This document shows positions 13,503-36,054 of a stretch of 64,000 nt of DNA, one piece after another. Under the pieces are notes generated by a model that did not search any database, had not been told where the DNA came from, and saw nothing but the letters and a program-made list of their open reading frames with translations. Origin of the DNA: Pogona vitticeps. Lineage: Eukaryota; Chordata; Lepidosauria; Squamata; Agamidae. The stretch is taken from NCBI RefSeq assembly GCF_051106095.1, contig NC_135784.1, positions 150,571,428 through 150,635,427 of the forward strand, read 5' to 3'. Position 1 is the stretch's first letter. Each line of letters begins with the position of its first letter. The position numbers were made by a program, and so were the translations under genes.

Positions 13503-13508
13503 TTTATT
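13503..13508 (-). terminator. ARF3: Candidate proximal polyadenylation signal of ARF3
   Basis: AATAAA on the minus strand, in an AT-rich stretch about 280 nt after the stop. Mammalian ARF3 is known to give a short and a long mRNA by alternative polyadenylation; this site would give the short form. Use here is inferred. Confidence 0.4.
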
Positions 13509-13788
13509 ATCTCTATATATATATTTATCACACACGCACGCGCACACACAGAGACCGTGCAAAAAAAATTATATATCCTGGCTGAGCAAGGACATGAGAA
13601 AAAGAGAGAAAAAGAGAGAGAGAAGAAACCAAAAGTTCACCCCACCCCACCCCCTCAGCAACCGGTGCCGGCGAGGAAAAGCAAATCCAACAGGGGAAAG
13701 AAAGGTGGGGAGGGGGGGGCTGGGGAGGGGGGGTTTCAACCCAAACTGGAACCAACAGTGAGGGGCTTAGCCCACCCCCTTCCTGCAC

Positions 13789-25174
<11,386 letters not shown>

Positions 25175-28100
25175 CTATGAAAGTGGAAAGCATCATGAAC
25201 TGAGGGAAAACGAGTCCTTTTATCCTAGCCTGTCCGAGGAGTCTAAAACACCCCTCACTCCCCGCATGGAGACTTGTTAGTCACAGTCTTTTGATGCTGA
25301 CATAGGAACCTATCGCCCCTTGGATACTGCTGAGTTATCTCCAGCATCCCTGACTACGGGTGTGTTGGCTGGGATGCCAATGAAATCTAGAGGGCCAAGT
25401 GTTTCAGTTTCCTGCCCAGTTCTGGAACACCCTACCTAGGGAGGTTACACTGGATCCAGAAAACACCCACCCACACCTACAGGTCTACATACGAAGTCTT
25501 TCTTACTGAGGCAGTCCTACAGCAACTGATCGTACATGCAGGAGAACACCTTTAATTGAGCAGCTCATGTTTCCCTTCTATTGATGTGTTCTTAAAAAGT
25601 ATGCTTTAATTTTGTTATGAGTACATGTCTTATTTTTCTAGTCTGGTCTGTGTGCCATTCACAGAAGGAAGCTGGGACATACATTCTTTAAATATGTAAA
25701 AGATGACGAATTATGCCTCCCTCTAACTCAACCTCCTGATTTTAAACTTTCTAATGACTCAACTTGGGTTTATACATGCAGTCACATAATGGTCTTGAGT
25801 ACTGTGAAGTGATATACAGTACTGTACAGGGATATAAAAATTCTCTTCACGGTATTGCTTCTGCGACGGCTCATCCACACATACATATTTGATGTGTGAA
25901 TTTAAGAGCCCATGGAAACTTTTTCCAATGGAACCATCTTTTTCAAGCAGAAGGCATTTTCCTACATTGAAAGGCACACTTTCTGCAAATCAAGCCAGCC
26001 TTGAAAATAAAAGCCACAGAAATTACTAGCCTGCAACATTTTCACACTGTCATGCCCACCCACATAGTTTTCTTTTTTCATTAGTTGTAGTAAAACAGAC
26101 TGAAGGATACACACTCACACTCTCTCTTTTCCAGTTCATCAAGTTTTCCCTGGCTGGTCACCTAGAGGCAATGCTTACCAGCCACAGCAAGAAGACAAAG
26201 GGTTATTTTCAGGCATCATTATTTCTCCACCTTCCCTACAATGATCATAGAGAACTATCCTCACCTAACATTTGTCACCAAGGCATTTCTATGTCCTCCT
26301 CCAGCTCTTTGATAGGGACCATCATCTGCCCTGGCCAAAAGAGCCAATGGTCCTGGAAGATGGGAACTGTGCCCCAACATATGGAGGAACAGGTTCCTTT
26401 TTTTTCTCTTTTTTAAATTAATTAATAACACAAACAAACATACAAAACAAACACAGAACACATAATCGGGGAGAATATTTTCCATATATCCATCTAACAT
26501 ATAATACTAACTGCATAAACCATATTGCCCTACTAAACATCTTTAGGCCATATCTGTTTGATATATAATTCTGACTACATAAACCCCAAAGATTAACATA
26601 CATAAATTGTCAATATATAAACTTAAACCTGTATTGATCTTATATTCAAGCCACTCTTAATTATATAGACCAACTATAGTTCATAAGTTACTTAATATTT
26701 TCATGTTTCTAGCTTTTCATCAATACCTTCTAAACAACTGTGGTCAGAATATGTAATCTAATTTAAGCATTACCTGTACTTATCAGCCATTTAAGATATT
26801 CAGCAAGTAACTTTCCCATTTTTGTTATATTTCTTTGCTCCATGTATGAACCAGGGATATAAAGTCTCTATAGATTCTTTCACCTGCATACCCCTCTGTC
26901 CAATACTTATCATAAACTATTCTAATTTCATCACAAAGGTAGCTCTATCCTTGTCTTAAAAGAGCTTAAGAGAACTGAAATTTCCTAAGTGCCACAACGA
27001 ATGTACTCCATCAGCACTGTCATGTGGAAAGTCTTCTATTTCTAAAAATGTAATGCTTCATAAAAGCAATTAGTCACTAATCATTAAGTGGATACTAATG
27101 TAACAGCCAAAGAGGCAGTTTCAATTTTTCCTCCAAGTGACTAACACACACAAAAAATGTGTCATGTAAAGGTCTGCTACTTGGAAGTAAGAGACAGTTG
27201 CTTAAATCAAACATAAACAACAACATGCCTAATGTGATCCCAATTAACACACAGGACCAGAAAATGTCTAAATAAAAGCACTTCTACAAGATAGACAGCC
27301 TTGTAATGATAAAGACCATGGACAAATATTAAGCCACGATCCATCAAAACAGAAGGCGAACAAAAGCAATTCTCTCTGAAGGATCTCATCACACTGACAT
27401 CCCAGTTTCTTTAAAGTTTAGATAAGCACATATATCTGACCATATCTAATTCTCCCAGCTCTCCCACCTTTCTCAAATATATTTAAAGAGGGCCAGGACC
27501 TTAAAGCTTAGAGATGAGAAAGTGCAAATAAGATGGCACAATGAAACTGGAGCCTTTGGGCCACAATTAGTCTCCAATTAGTTCATCTAAAAGCTAAAGT
27601 AGGCCATGGTAACAGGAAATAAGAGCTGCGATAACAGGAGTTGCTGGAATTTTAAAAAAAGTGACCTTAGCAGCCATTTCATAAAGGATATGGTGAGCAC
27701 CCTCTGGCCGAACCTGTTGCTGACCAGGGGTCTGGAAACTAGAGTGCAAACAGAGAAACAGAAACTTTATTTATTTATATATTTTGCAATGGCTGGTCCA
27801 CCAACATGCTCCCAGAAGGCCCAGATTCCTCTTTCCCTGGTGGCATACTGGCAAGATTGCAGTTTCATTTAAAAAAAAAAAAAAAAACTGGACATAACTT
27901 GGAAATGTTACTTTTTTGGCTAAAACTCCCCCAAAGCCCCCCTGCACCAGCCATCCTGGTTTGTGAATGCTAAGGGTTTGGGCCCAAAAAATAACTGGGT
28001 GGGGGGGGGCAGTCTCAGGCCCATGAGGCTAAAATCCAACTCACAGAGGGGTCTGGTTGTTCCCACTGCTGCTTTCTGAATGAGCCCTCCCCCTTAGGCA

Positions 28101-30389
28101 ACACTAGCAGGAAATCCATTAACTTGCTGTGAGTGAAGTCACCTTGTGCCTTGCTCCACAAACTGCATTATTTCTTTTATTCCTAGGAAGCAGTCAGGAG
28201 GTCAACCGAAGAAGACAATGGCATCTGTGTCCCTAATTTGGTCCCCTCAAGCCCTAGGGTGATTGCAGAAGTTGTCGTGGGGATCGAACCGCTGGTAAAG
28301 ACAAAGGCTGTCTGTGTAGTGCCAATAAAGGTCAAGGATAAAACTGAAGGAAGCCCACCTTGACCTTCTGCTAGCTGGGAGGTCAGTCAAGGTCAGAAAG
28401 AGGAGTGACAACTGATTTAATCCAGCTTTGTTAGGCTAGAGTGTTATTATGTAGTTTGTGAAAGGGTACTAAAGCTCTCAGCAGGTCTTAACAGACATAT
28501 AGTTCAGGCATGTAATTTGGTTAAATGGAAAAAAAAAGTGTTTGAACCTCAAATGAAGTGGCTGTCCATAAAGGATACATAGTACCTAACATGGGCCAGG
28601 ACTTCTATACCCTGGTAAGTTGCTTGTTCCATTTTTTACTTAGGCATAACCTAAGAAAGTTACATTTGGGAAAGAAGAAATCTAGACAAGATCCATGCCT
28701 GAACTGGAAGTAACGTCCTAGCTCACAGACACAGTGAAAGGCCCAGGGGGGCAGGGTTGCACACCACACAGTCAACACATGTGACCTCTAAGGGATGCTT
28801 TCTCTTGCTTAACAACACTGAAAGGCAGCATGTGGGGAGGGGGTGGGGGTGGAGAGGGAGTGAGACATGTGCCTGGCACTGCCTGGCAAGTCTCATATGG
28901 CAGCATTCATTATTCTAGCTTTCCCCAAACCTGGTATTCTCCCTATGGACTAGCCTACAATTCCCATCATTCCCAGAGTTGGCTGGGAACAACGGGAGTC
29001 ACAGTTGAACATATATATGGAGGATGCCAGATTGGGAAAAAGCTGTTTTATTATGGTGAAGAGCTCAGCCAGATCCAGAAGGCCAAAAAAGAAAACAAAC
29101 AAACAAAAACTGATGAGGCAGCTCCGGGAAGAATTTGTGGATTCTCTCTGGTTCTCTCCACCTTGCTCACGAATGCCCAAGATCTTAGATGACGGAACAG
29201 AATCAGAAAGCTGATGGAGCCTTGATCCAACAAATTAGGTTCTACTTCCCTTCCAGAACTCTTGGGAGGCACCACCTGCTGTCCACACTTTTTTAACTGT
29301 AGGAAAAAGTACTGGGCTGCAAAGAACCCCCCCTCGTACTGGTGGCCCCACCCCCACCCACCCCAAAGAAACCATCTTCTACTCTAGATTCCCCTGCAGG
29401 CTTTCAAGGCCGCTCACAGGCCAGGCTCCTACCATAACCTTCACCAGGTAGCATCCCCTTCTTCCTTTTGTATCTTATTTATTTAATTAGTTATTTTAGA
29501 TCTCCAGGCCCGGAGAAGGTGTAGGCTCGCTTCTGCTTTGCAATTCCTTTCCCACGCCAGGGCCGGCGGCAGGCCCAGAGCTCCCGATTCGAATCCTTCT
29601 CCGGATCACTCCTCTCTCTCTCTCTCTCCCCCCCCCGCCCGCTTTCCACAAAACCACGACGCCTGTTCCCCGTCGTGGCCACCCACCCACGCGCGCTTCG
29701 CAACGCACGCACACTGCCCACTCCGCGCACCCCACGAAGAGCTCTCCCGCCCCCGCTCCCCCCAGGCAAAGCTCGGGGGCTCCCAACTGTCACCGAGGGC
29801 GGGCTCACCCCGGCGCCGGTTGTGTTCCAGCTCCGGTGCAGCGCAACCAGCCAGCCAGCCAGCCCAGCCACCCCCACATCGCCCGCCAGCGGGGACGGGG
29901 GCGCGCACGGGCGCGCTCCCTCCCTCCCTCCCCCGGCTCCTTTAGAGCTCTCTCGTTGTTCCTCGAGTTGGGAGGGCTGGATGTTACCCCACAGGTCCCT
30001 CATTTTTCCCCCACGACGAAACAAACCAGGATCGTTCCGTTTCTTCTTTTTTTTAAAAAAAGGCACCCCGAGACCCACCTCCACAGCTCCCAACCCTGCG
30101 CAAAGCACAGTGCCCGAAACCTTTCCTGTTTCCGCCTTGCCCTGGTAACTCTTCGCAACCCGACCCCCCCCCCCCCAATTGCATTGCAATGGCAGTGATG
30201 TTTAAAAATAACCAGCGTCCCTCCGCCCGCCCGCCCCACAACAACAACAGCCACCAACTCGGCTGAGCCCGGCAGTGCCGCAATGCTCCCCCTTCGCCCT
30301 TTCATTGCCTACTGACGGCGGCGGCGGCACCTGCCGGCCTGCTTCTCTTCCCGCTGCCAGCCCGGCCGGCCGCCAGCCCAGCAACCTAC
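25175..30389 (-). other. ARF3: ARF3 first intron
   Basis: About 5 kb between the CpG island and the first coding exon. An AT-rich stretch at 26.4-26.95 kb may be an old LINE 3' UTR but no motif proves it. A MITE lies at 28921-29040. No other exon recognised. Confidence 0.6.
28921..29040. mobile_element. Palindromic MITE
   Basis: 120 bp with inverted ends TTCCCCAAACCTGGTATTCT and, inverted, TTTTCCCAATCTGGCATCCT, and a centre with ACAATTCCCATCATTCCCAG and GGGAGTCACAGTTG. The pattern matches the very common squamate hAT-like MITEs. Confidence 0.65.
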
Positions 30390-30653
30390 CTCCACTGCCC
30401 TGCCGCTCCATCATCTCCCCCTCGCTCCCCCCTCCCCCTCTCCTTCCCGACCGCTCGCTCGCTCGCTCCTGCCTCCGCTTAGGCCACCCCCGCAGGGGCG
30501 AGCCCGGCCCGGGCACCCACCTGCTCCTCCTCTGCGCGCGCGCGCCGCCGCCCGCCGCCTCCTCCTGCCGCCCAGCTGACTCGGCACTCCGAAGTCCCCC
30601 TTGCAGCCGGAAGAAGCCGCAGGAGCAATCAGGCAGGCCCGTGGACACGACGC

Positions 30654-30663
30654 TCTCGCGAGA
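30654..30663. promoter_or_regulatory. CGCG core element TCTCGCGAGA
   Basis: A perfect palindrome TCTCGCGAGA, extending to GCTCTCGCGAGAGC at 30652-30665. This motif is a known CpG-island promoter element bound by BANP when unmethylated. Its place at the upstream edge of the island suggests the ARF3 start site lies close by on the minus strand. Confidence 0.65.
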
Positions 30664-30703
30664 GCTACGCCTCCCCCCTCGCAAAGCAAGGCGGGGGCGG
30701 GAG

Positions 30704-30713
30704 TATCGCGAGA
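30704..30713. promoter_or_regulatory. Second CGCG element, one mismatch
   Basis: TATCGCGAGA, one base from the consensus, about 50 bp from the perfect copy and next to a GC box. Confidence 0.5.
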
Positions 30714-31096
30714 TTTTTCCCGGGCCGTCGTCTCCATGGTAGCGGCTGCAGCAATGCGTAGGGCGAGGGGGAGACGGGCTCGTGGGTCGTGTGTTTGTGC
30801 GTCTGTGTGTGTGTATGTGTGGGGGGAAATCCTTGGGAGGCATTGTGTGGGCTGTTTGGAGGGAAAGCTGTTTTGCTGTTAAACGCGGGGGAAAGAGATG
30901 AGCTACTGCATTCTTCTTGCTGTGTTCTGGATCCAATAAGCGATGGCGAGGATGCCTGGGAAGAACTGCCCCCAAGCGCCAATGGTCCAAATCCTGTTGC
31001 TAGGTGTAACAAATTGCACCAGAGTAGGCCCGTTTGAATCAAATGAACTCACGGGGAGCTGACCCACCAGATCCCCATTGATCCCCATTTCGAAGG

Positions 31097-32205
31097 GGCA
31101 GAGGAACTAGAGACCAAATTGCTAACATGCACCGAGATTACGGAGAAAGCCAGAAAAAACGTCTGCTTCATTGACTACGCAAAAGCCTTTGACTGTGTGG
31201 ACCACAGTGAACTATGGCAAGTCCTTAAAGAAATGGTAGTGCCTGACCACCTTATCTATCTCCTGAGAAACCTATACGTGGGACAGGAAGCAACAGTTAG
31301 AACTGGATATGGAACAACTGATTGGTTCAAAATTGGGAAAGGAGTACGGCAAGGCTGTATATTGTCCCCCGGCTTATTTAACTTATATGCAGAATACATC
31401 ATGCGGAAGGCTGGACTGGAGGAAGCCCAAGCCAGAATTAAGATTGCCGGAAGAAATATCAACAACCTCCGATATGCAGATGATGCCAGAAAGTGAGGAG
31501 GAATTGAGGAACTTCTTAATGAGGGTGAAAGGGGACAGTGCAAAAAATGGTATCAAGCTCAACATAAAAAAAACAACTAAGATCATGGCCACGGGTCCCA
31601 TCACCTCCTGGCAAATAGAAGGGGAAGATATGGAGGCAGTGACAGATTTTACTTTCTTGGGCTCCATGATCACGCCTGCTTCTTGGGATGAAAGCAATGA
31701 CAAACCTAGCGGTAGTATTACTACTGACAGCATCTTAAAAAGCAGAGACATCCCCTTGCCAACAAAGGTCCGCATAGTCAAAGCTATGGTTTTTCCTGTA
31801 GTGATGTATGGACGTGAGAGCTGGGTCATAAAGAAGGCTGACCGCTGAAGAATTGATCCTTTTGAATTGTGGTGCTGGAGGAGGCTCTTGAGAGTCCCCT
31901 GGACTGCAAAGAGAACAAACCTATCCATTTTGAAGGAACTCAACCATGGAAGGACAGATCCTGAAGCTCAGGCTCCAATACTTTGGCCATCTTTTGAGAA
32001 GAGAAGACTCCCTGGAAAAGACCCTGAAGTTGGGAAAGTGTGAAGGCAAGAGGAAAAGGGGACGACAGAGGATGAGATGATTGGACAGTGTCATCAAAGC
32101 AACCAACATGAATTTGACCCAACCCCAGGAGGCAGTGGAAGACAGGAGGGCCTGGCGTGCTCTGTTCCATGCGACACGACTTAATGACTAAACAATAAAA
32201 AGAAC
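31097..32205 (+). mobile_element. BovB LINE, 5'-truncated
   Basis: The plus strand codes CFIDYAKAFDCVDHSELWQV, LLRNLYVGQEATVRTGYGTT, GVRQGCILSPGLFNLYAEYI and NINNLRYADDA. After a frame change come GPITSWQIEGEDME, SRDIPLPTKVRIVKAMVFPV, MYGRESW and the 3' end AWRALFHA. This is the BovB reverse transcriptase with its YADD centre. The copy starts inside the RT, has at least two frame breaks and ends in an A-rich tail. BovB is known to be spread horizontally among squamates and ruminants. Confidence 0.92.
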
Positions 32206-33435
32206 AATAAGGGAGATTCATAAATGATTTGTCATCGTATCAGCGTCAGTGTAGGCATTTATTTTCATTTCTGTGCCACTTTGTTTTTTCTGCTCCAGGG
32301 ATATAATCTGCCCATAAATGACTAGAAAACAGATACTGTTTAAACCATAGTATTTTAAAAACATTTAAAAGAGCACTAGTTTAAGGACACTTTAAACACT
32401 CCCACCCACACATTTGTACAGTATGTGTACCTGCTTTGTGTTGATTGCTGTTGCTTAGTCATGTCCAACTCTTGGTGACCCCATGATAGCAAAGTTTAAA
32501 CCTGGACCAGGGAACATGGGATGCTCCAAATTTCAAACTGCAACTCCCATCAGCTTTAGCCAGCCTAACTGAGAGTGACGTGGCTGCCAGATGGTGCAAG
32601 GTATAAATCTAATAAATAAATAACACATAGTATGTGTTATGCACATCTGGAAGGCTACCAGATGTACCACACTTCCCCTAGTTTAAGGTAAGGACTGAGA
32701 ACAGTTCTGTTGCAATAATTCATCCAGAGTCACCCATTGAAGAGAATGCCAGAGTGCATTATTGTACCTAAATTGGTCTTTCAGGACATTTTAGCATTTT
32801 GTTTGTGAGCATGCTATCTGTAGTTTTTATGACTGGGAGGGACACCACTAACCAATCGTTCCTTCCAGCCTTTGAATTGAAAGAGCCTCTCCTCTCTCCT
32901 GAGTGTTCTTTTTTGTCTGTTGGAGGCAGTTGTTTGTCTGCTGTTGATCTCTTTGATTGCTGGCTAAGTTGTGTACAAAAGAAAGCAACATAAGTCTGTA
33001 CTTTCCATTCAGCTGTAAGTAAAGAATTTTTAAAATTCTCCTACAAATGTCTCAGAGTTATTGAGGCTTCACATGCCAATTAATGAGAAAGGAGCAGACT
33101 GGGAAATTTGTAGCTATTCTCTGTATTTGTATTGCATAACAAAAGGAAATTTTACTAGAAATTCAGAACTCCACAACAGAAATGTACTCTTGGTAGGTGT
33201 TGAAAATGCTGCACTAGCTGGGCTCTTGGTCTGATTCCAGCAAGACCATTCTTTTCATTAAATTGTTGCATCTTAATTACTTCCTTTCTGTTTTGATCAC
33301 TTACGTAAATTCATCTCATGATGACTGCCAATGCTAAGCTAATTTAATGTTCACTTTATATGAAACCCTTTGCACAGGATAGGGTTCTAAAAGGAGATTT
33401 TTTTTCCACCTATGTTAATGCTCTGTCAGACCACA
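32206..33435. other. Intergenic, mostly unrecognised
   Basis: A 50-bp BovB tail in antisense (TTGCTTAGTCATGTCCAACT) lies at about 32437-32490. A palindromic MITE-like scrap (AACTGCAACTCCCATCAGC) lies at about 32530-32590. Nothing else recognised. Confidence 0.5.
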
Positions 33436-33439
33436 ATCA

Positions 33440-33620
33440 TCCATGCTATTGCATTTCAATTGCTATGTATGGGTGTGAACGCTGGTCAGTTAAGAAAGCT
33501 GACCAGGAAAAAAATTATTCAAAATGTGGTGCTGGAGGAGAGCTTTGAGGACACCCTGGACTGCCAGAAAGACAAACAAGTGGGTCCAAGAGAAAATCAA
33601 GCCGGAACTATCTCTGGAAG
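33440..33620 (+). mobile_element. RTE/BovB-type LINE scrap
   Basis: Two frames together read IAMYGCERWSVKKADQEK then VVLEESFEDTLDCQKDKQ, matching the C-terminal RT region MYGCESWxxKKAxRRR...ALWCWRRLLRVPWTARR of RTE/BovB. Degenerate. Confidence 0.6.
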
Positions 33621-34346
33621 CAAAGATGTTGATGTTCACACTGCCTGCCATAAGCTCTTGTGACACACAAGTAATGTACAAGTGACTGATTGCACAGTCC
33701 TTGTGCACAACCTGACCTGTGGTTCTTTGCCAGTGGAGAGAACACTTTAGGGATAAGCAGAAATAGTAACTCTCAAATCCAATTATTAGGGAGCATCTTT
33801 AACTGATTCACTCGATCAGTGATGTTCTGAATATGAACAATAAGTTCAGCAGGAACTTAATGATAAACAACACACTTACTAACATAGCTACTCAGATGTA
33901 AATCCTAAATTCAATGGGTGGGGAGTAATACATTGTTTCAGATAGCCTACTGACAGTTTAGACCAGTTTTATTTGGGTTTTAGGCCACATCAAGGAATGG
34001 AGACAGTACTGGTCACTCTGTAAGAGGATCTCCTAAGGGAAGTTGACAGGGGGAGTGTAACCCTTTTGGTGCTCCTGGATTTTTTTTTGCGGCCTTGATA
34101 CTGTCAACCAAGGTATCCTTCTCGGAACACTCAAATTTAGGGATTGGGGGCTCTGTCTTTTGCTGGTTCTGGTCGCTCCTTGAAGACCGATTCCAGATGG
34201 TGCAGCTTGGGGTGCTGTCTCAATCTCCTCGAGACCTTCATTATAGGGTTCCACATGGGTCAATTATCCCCCCAATGCTTTTTACCATCTATATGAAACC
34301 ACTAGGAGAAGTCATTCAGAGATTTGGAATTCACTGTGACCAGTAT

Positions 34347-34484
34347 TGGTCCCATCGGACCATCGAAGCTACCAGAATGAATTTGACCCAACTCCGGGAG
34401 GCAGTGGAAGATAGGAGGGCCTGGCGTGCTCTGGTCCATGGGGTCACGAAGAGTCGGACACAACTAAACGACGACGACGACAAC
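34347..34484 (+). mobile_element. BovB 3'-tail insertion (138 bp)
   Basis: Codes TRMNLTQLREAVEDRRAWRA and VHGVTKSRTQLND, the last residues of BovB, and ends in a GAC-rich tail. The target duplication GTGACCAGTAT lies at 34336-34346 and 34485-34495. It splits the reverse-transcriptase YADD region of the older LINE. Confidence 0.9.
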
Positions 34485-35094
34485 GTGACCAGTATGCTGA
34501 TAATATGCAGCTCGCTCTCTCCTTTACTGTATTTGCAGAGGATGCTGTTCAGGTTCTTGAATGCTGCCTAACATCAACAATGAACTGGATGAGGGCCAGT
34601 AAATTGAAACTAATTTCAGAGAAGGTGGAGATCTTACTATTAGGTGGTTTGCCAGACTGGCAATTTACCTGGCCTGGGTGGGGTTACATTCCTCCTGAAA
34701 GATTGGGTCCACAGATTGGGGGGGCACTCCTGGAACCAGCACTCTCTGTGGAGGCTCAGATATCTGCTGTGGCCAGGAGTGCCTTCTGTCAACTTTGGCT
34801 GATAGCCCAGTTGTGCCCCTACCTGGATATGAAATGCCTAATAACAGTGGCTCATGGATCAGTAATCTCAAAAATAGACCAATACAACACTCTCTATGTA
34901 GGGCTGCCCTTGAAAATCGTACAGACACTTCAGTAGATCTGAAATGTGGCGGCCAGACTGATTTGTGAGACTAGCAAATTTAATCATATATCCTCAGTTC
35001 TAGTCAACTTAAACCGGCTCCTTGTCAGTTTCCACGCTCAATTAACAGCTTAGGACCTCAGCTCTTTTCAGAACGTCTCTCCCGAAAACAGCTC

Positions 35095-35609
35095 TGTTAC
35101 ATACAGCACTGATGTTACCTGTCTGTCATGGGTTTGGAGGGAAAGTTCCATCCTATGGGGAGTGGAAGGCGGGACATCAGGAGGAGGGGCTGTACTGTAT
35201 ATATATGTGGGGTTTGTGTGGAGAAGTTAAGGAGAGCTGAAGAAGAAGCTGGGAAGAAGAAGCTGGTGTGGGAGTCTGTGTGTCAGACAGGGTACTACTG
35301 TGTGTCAGTCAGTACCAACCTGATAGGTTCAGATGTCTTTATGGGTAGCCAGAACTGATAGGTTCAGGGTCTGTGCTTTATTTAAAGGTGTTCTGTGTGA
35401 ACCAAACTGGTGTAGGTGTGATTGAGACTAAGCCACGTTACTGTATCCTATTCACTTGATCATTTTATTTTCCCTGTGTGTTATTTAAATAAACCTTATT
35501 CCTTTGTTTGTTAAAAATCCATTCCTGGTCTGTGTGACTCCTTACAGGGAATGGTTGGTGGCAGCTTAGTGAAACTGTGGCATATCCCAGTAGGTCTGGG
35601 TTTGTCACA
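35095..35609 (+). repeat. 5' LTR
   Basis: 515 bp, begins TGTTACATACAGC and ends GGTTTGTCACA (last bases TTTGTCACA). It contains a TATA-like TGTATATATATG run about 110 bp in and AATAAACC near the 3' third, giving a plausible U3-R-U5 order. Confidence 0.95.
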
Positions 35610-35614
35610 TTGAT

Positions 35615-35631
35615 TGGTGTCCAGCGTGTGG
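35615..35631 (+). promoter_or_regulatory. Possible primer-binding site
   Basis: TGGTGTCCAGCGTGTGG lies 5 nt after the 5' LTR and starts with TGG, as expected for pairing with the CCA end of a tRNA. The tRNA is not identified. Confidence 0.4.
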
Positions 35632-36054
35632 GATACGACTGGTCCAGTTGTCCAGTGGTCCAGCAAAGCCTTGGCAAGTGTGCCCAGAGCAAGGGGGGTC
35701 TAGTCAGGGAAAATCTGAGAGCGCGTAGGTAATCTTCTAGGCTTACCTCACGGGGAGGTATGCTAGTGGAAGAACGTGCCACCTCAGATTGGTGGGACTA
35801 GATTAGGGAGCTCTGAGGCAACCTGTTTTGGCGGGAAAAGGCTGAGGCAAAGCTGAGTGAAGTAGCAGTGATCTAGCCTGTCTGCTGAGAGGCCTAGCAG
35901 AGGGGGGTGGACTCTGGCTGGCAACAGTTGCAAGTTAGTGCTGAAGAACAGCAGCAATCTATAGAAGGCTGTTTCTGAGGAAAAAGAAAAAAAAAGTGGT
36001 CGCTTTATTTTGAGGCTTGACTTTTGAAAGCAGCCTGTTCTGGGGGGGGGGATT

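Larger units (their letters stand above)
11191..13788 (-). other. ARF3: Probable ARF3 3' untranslated region
   Basis: These 2.6 kb follow the ARF3 stop. I recognised no transposon here, unlike most flanking DNA, and there are many C/T- and A/G-rich runs. The length fits the long 3' UTR known for mammalian ARF3. The far end is set only by an AATAAA at 11197-11192, so it is an inference. Long open frames in the region (for example about 316 codons at 12969-13919, plus strand) show low-complexity composition and no recognisable domain. Confidence 0.55.
29540..30760. promoter_or_regulatory. ARF3: CpG island, likely ARF3 promoter and first non-coding exon
   Basis: This is the only long CG-dense block in the window. 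It lies 5' of the ARF3 coding exons and matches the need for a non-coding first exon spliced to 25174. On the minus strand there are at least two strong donor candidates, CAG|GTGGGT (exon end 30521) and GAG|GTAGGT (exon end 30390). The upper part holds a GC box (30691-30703), an ETS-like CCGGAAG (30607-30613) and two CGCG elements. The start site itself cannot be fixed. A divergent plus-strand transcript is possible but nothing coding supports it. Confidence 0.75.

Noticed and set aside
29491-30990. Several open frames of 100-260 codons in the CpG island
   Set aside because: High GC lowers stop frequency. The products are Arg/Pro/Gly-rich without domains and overlap each other on both strands.
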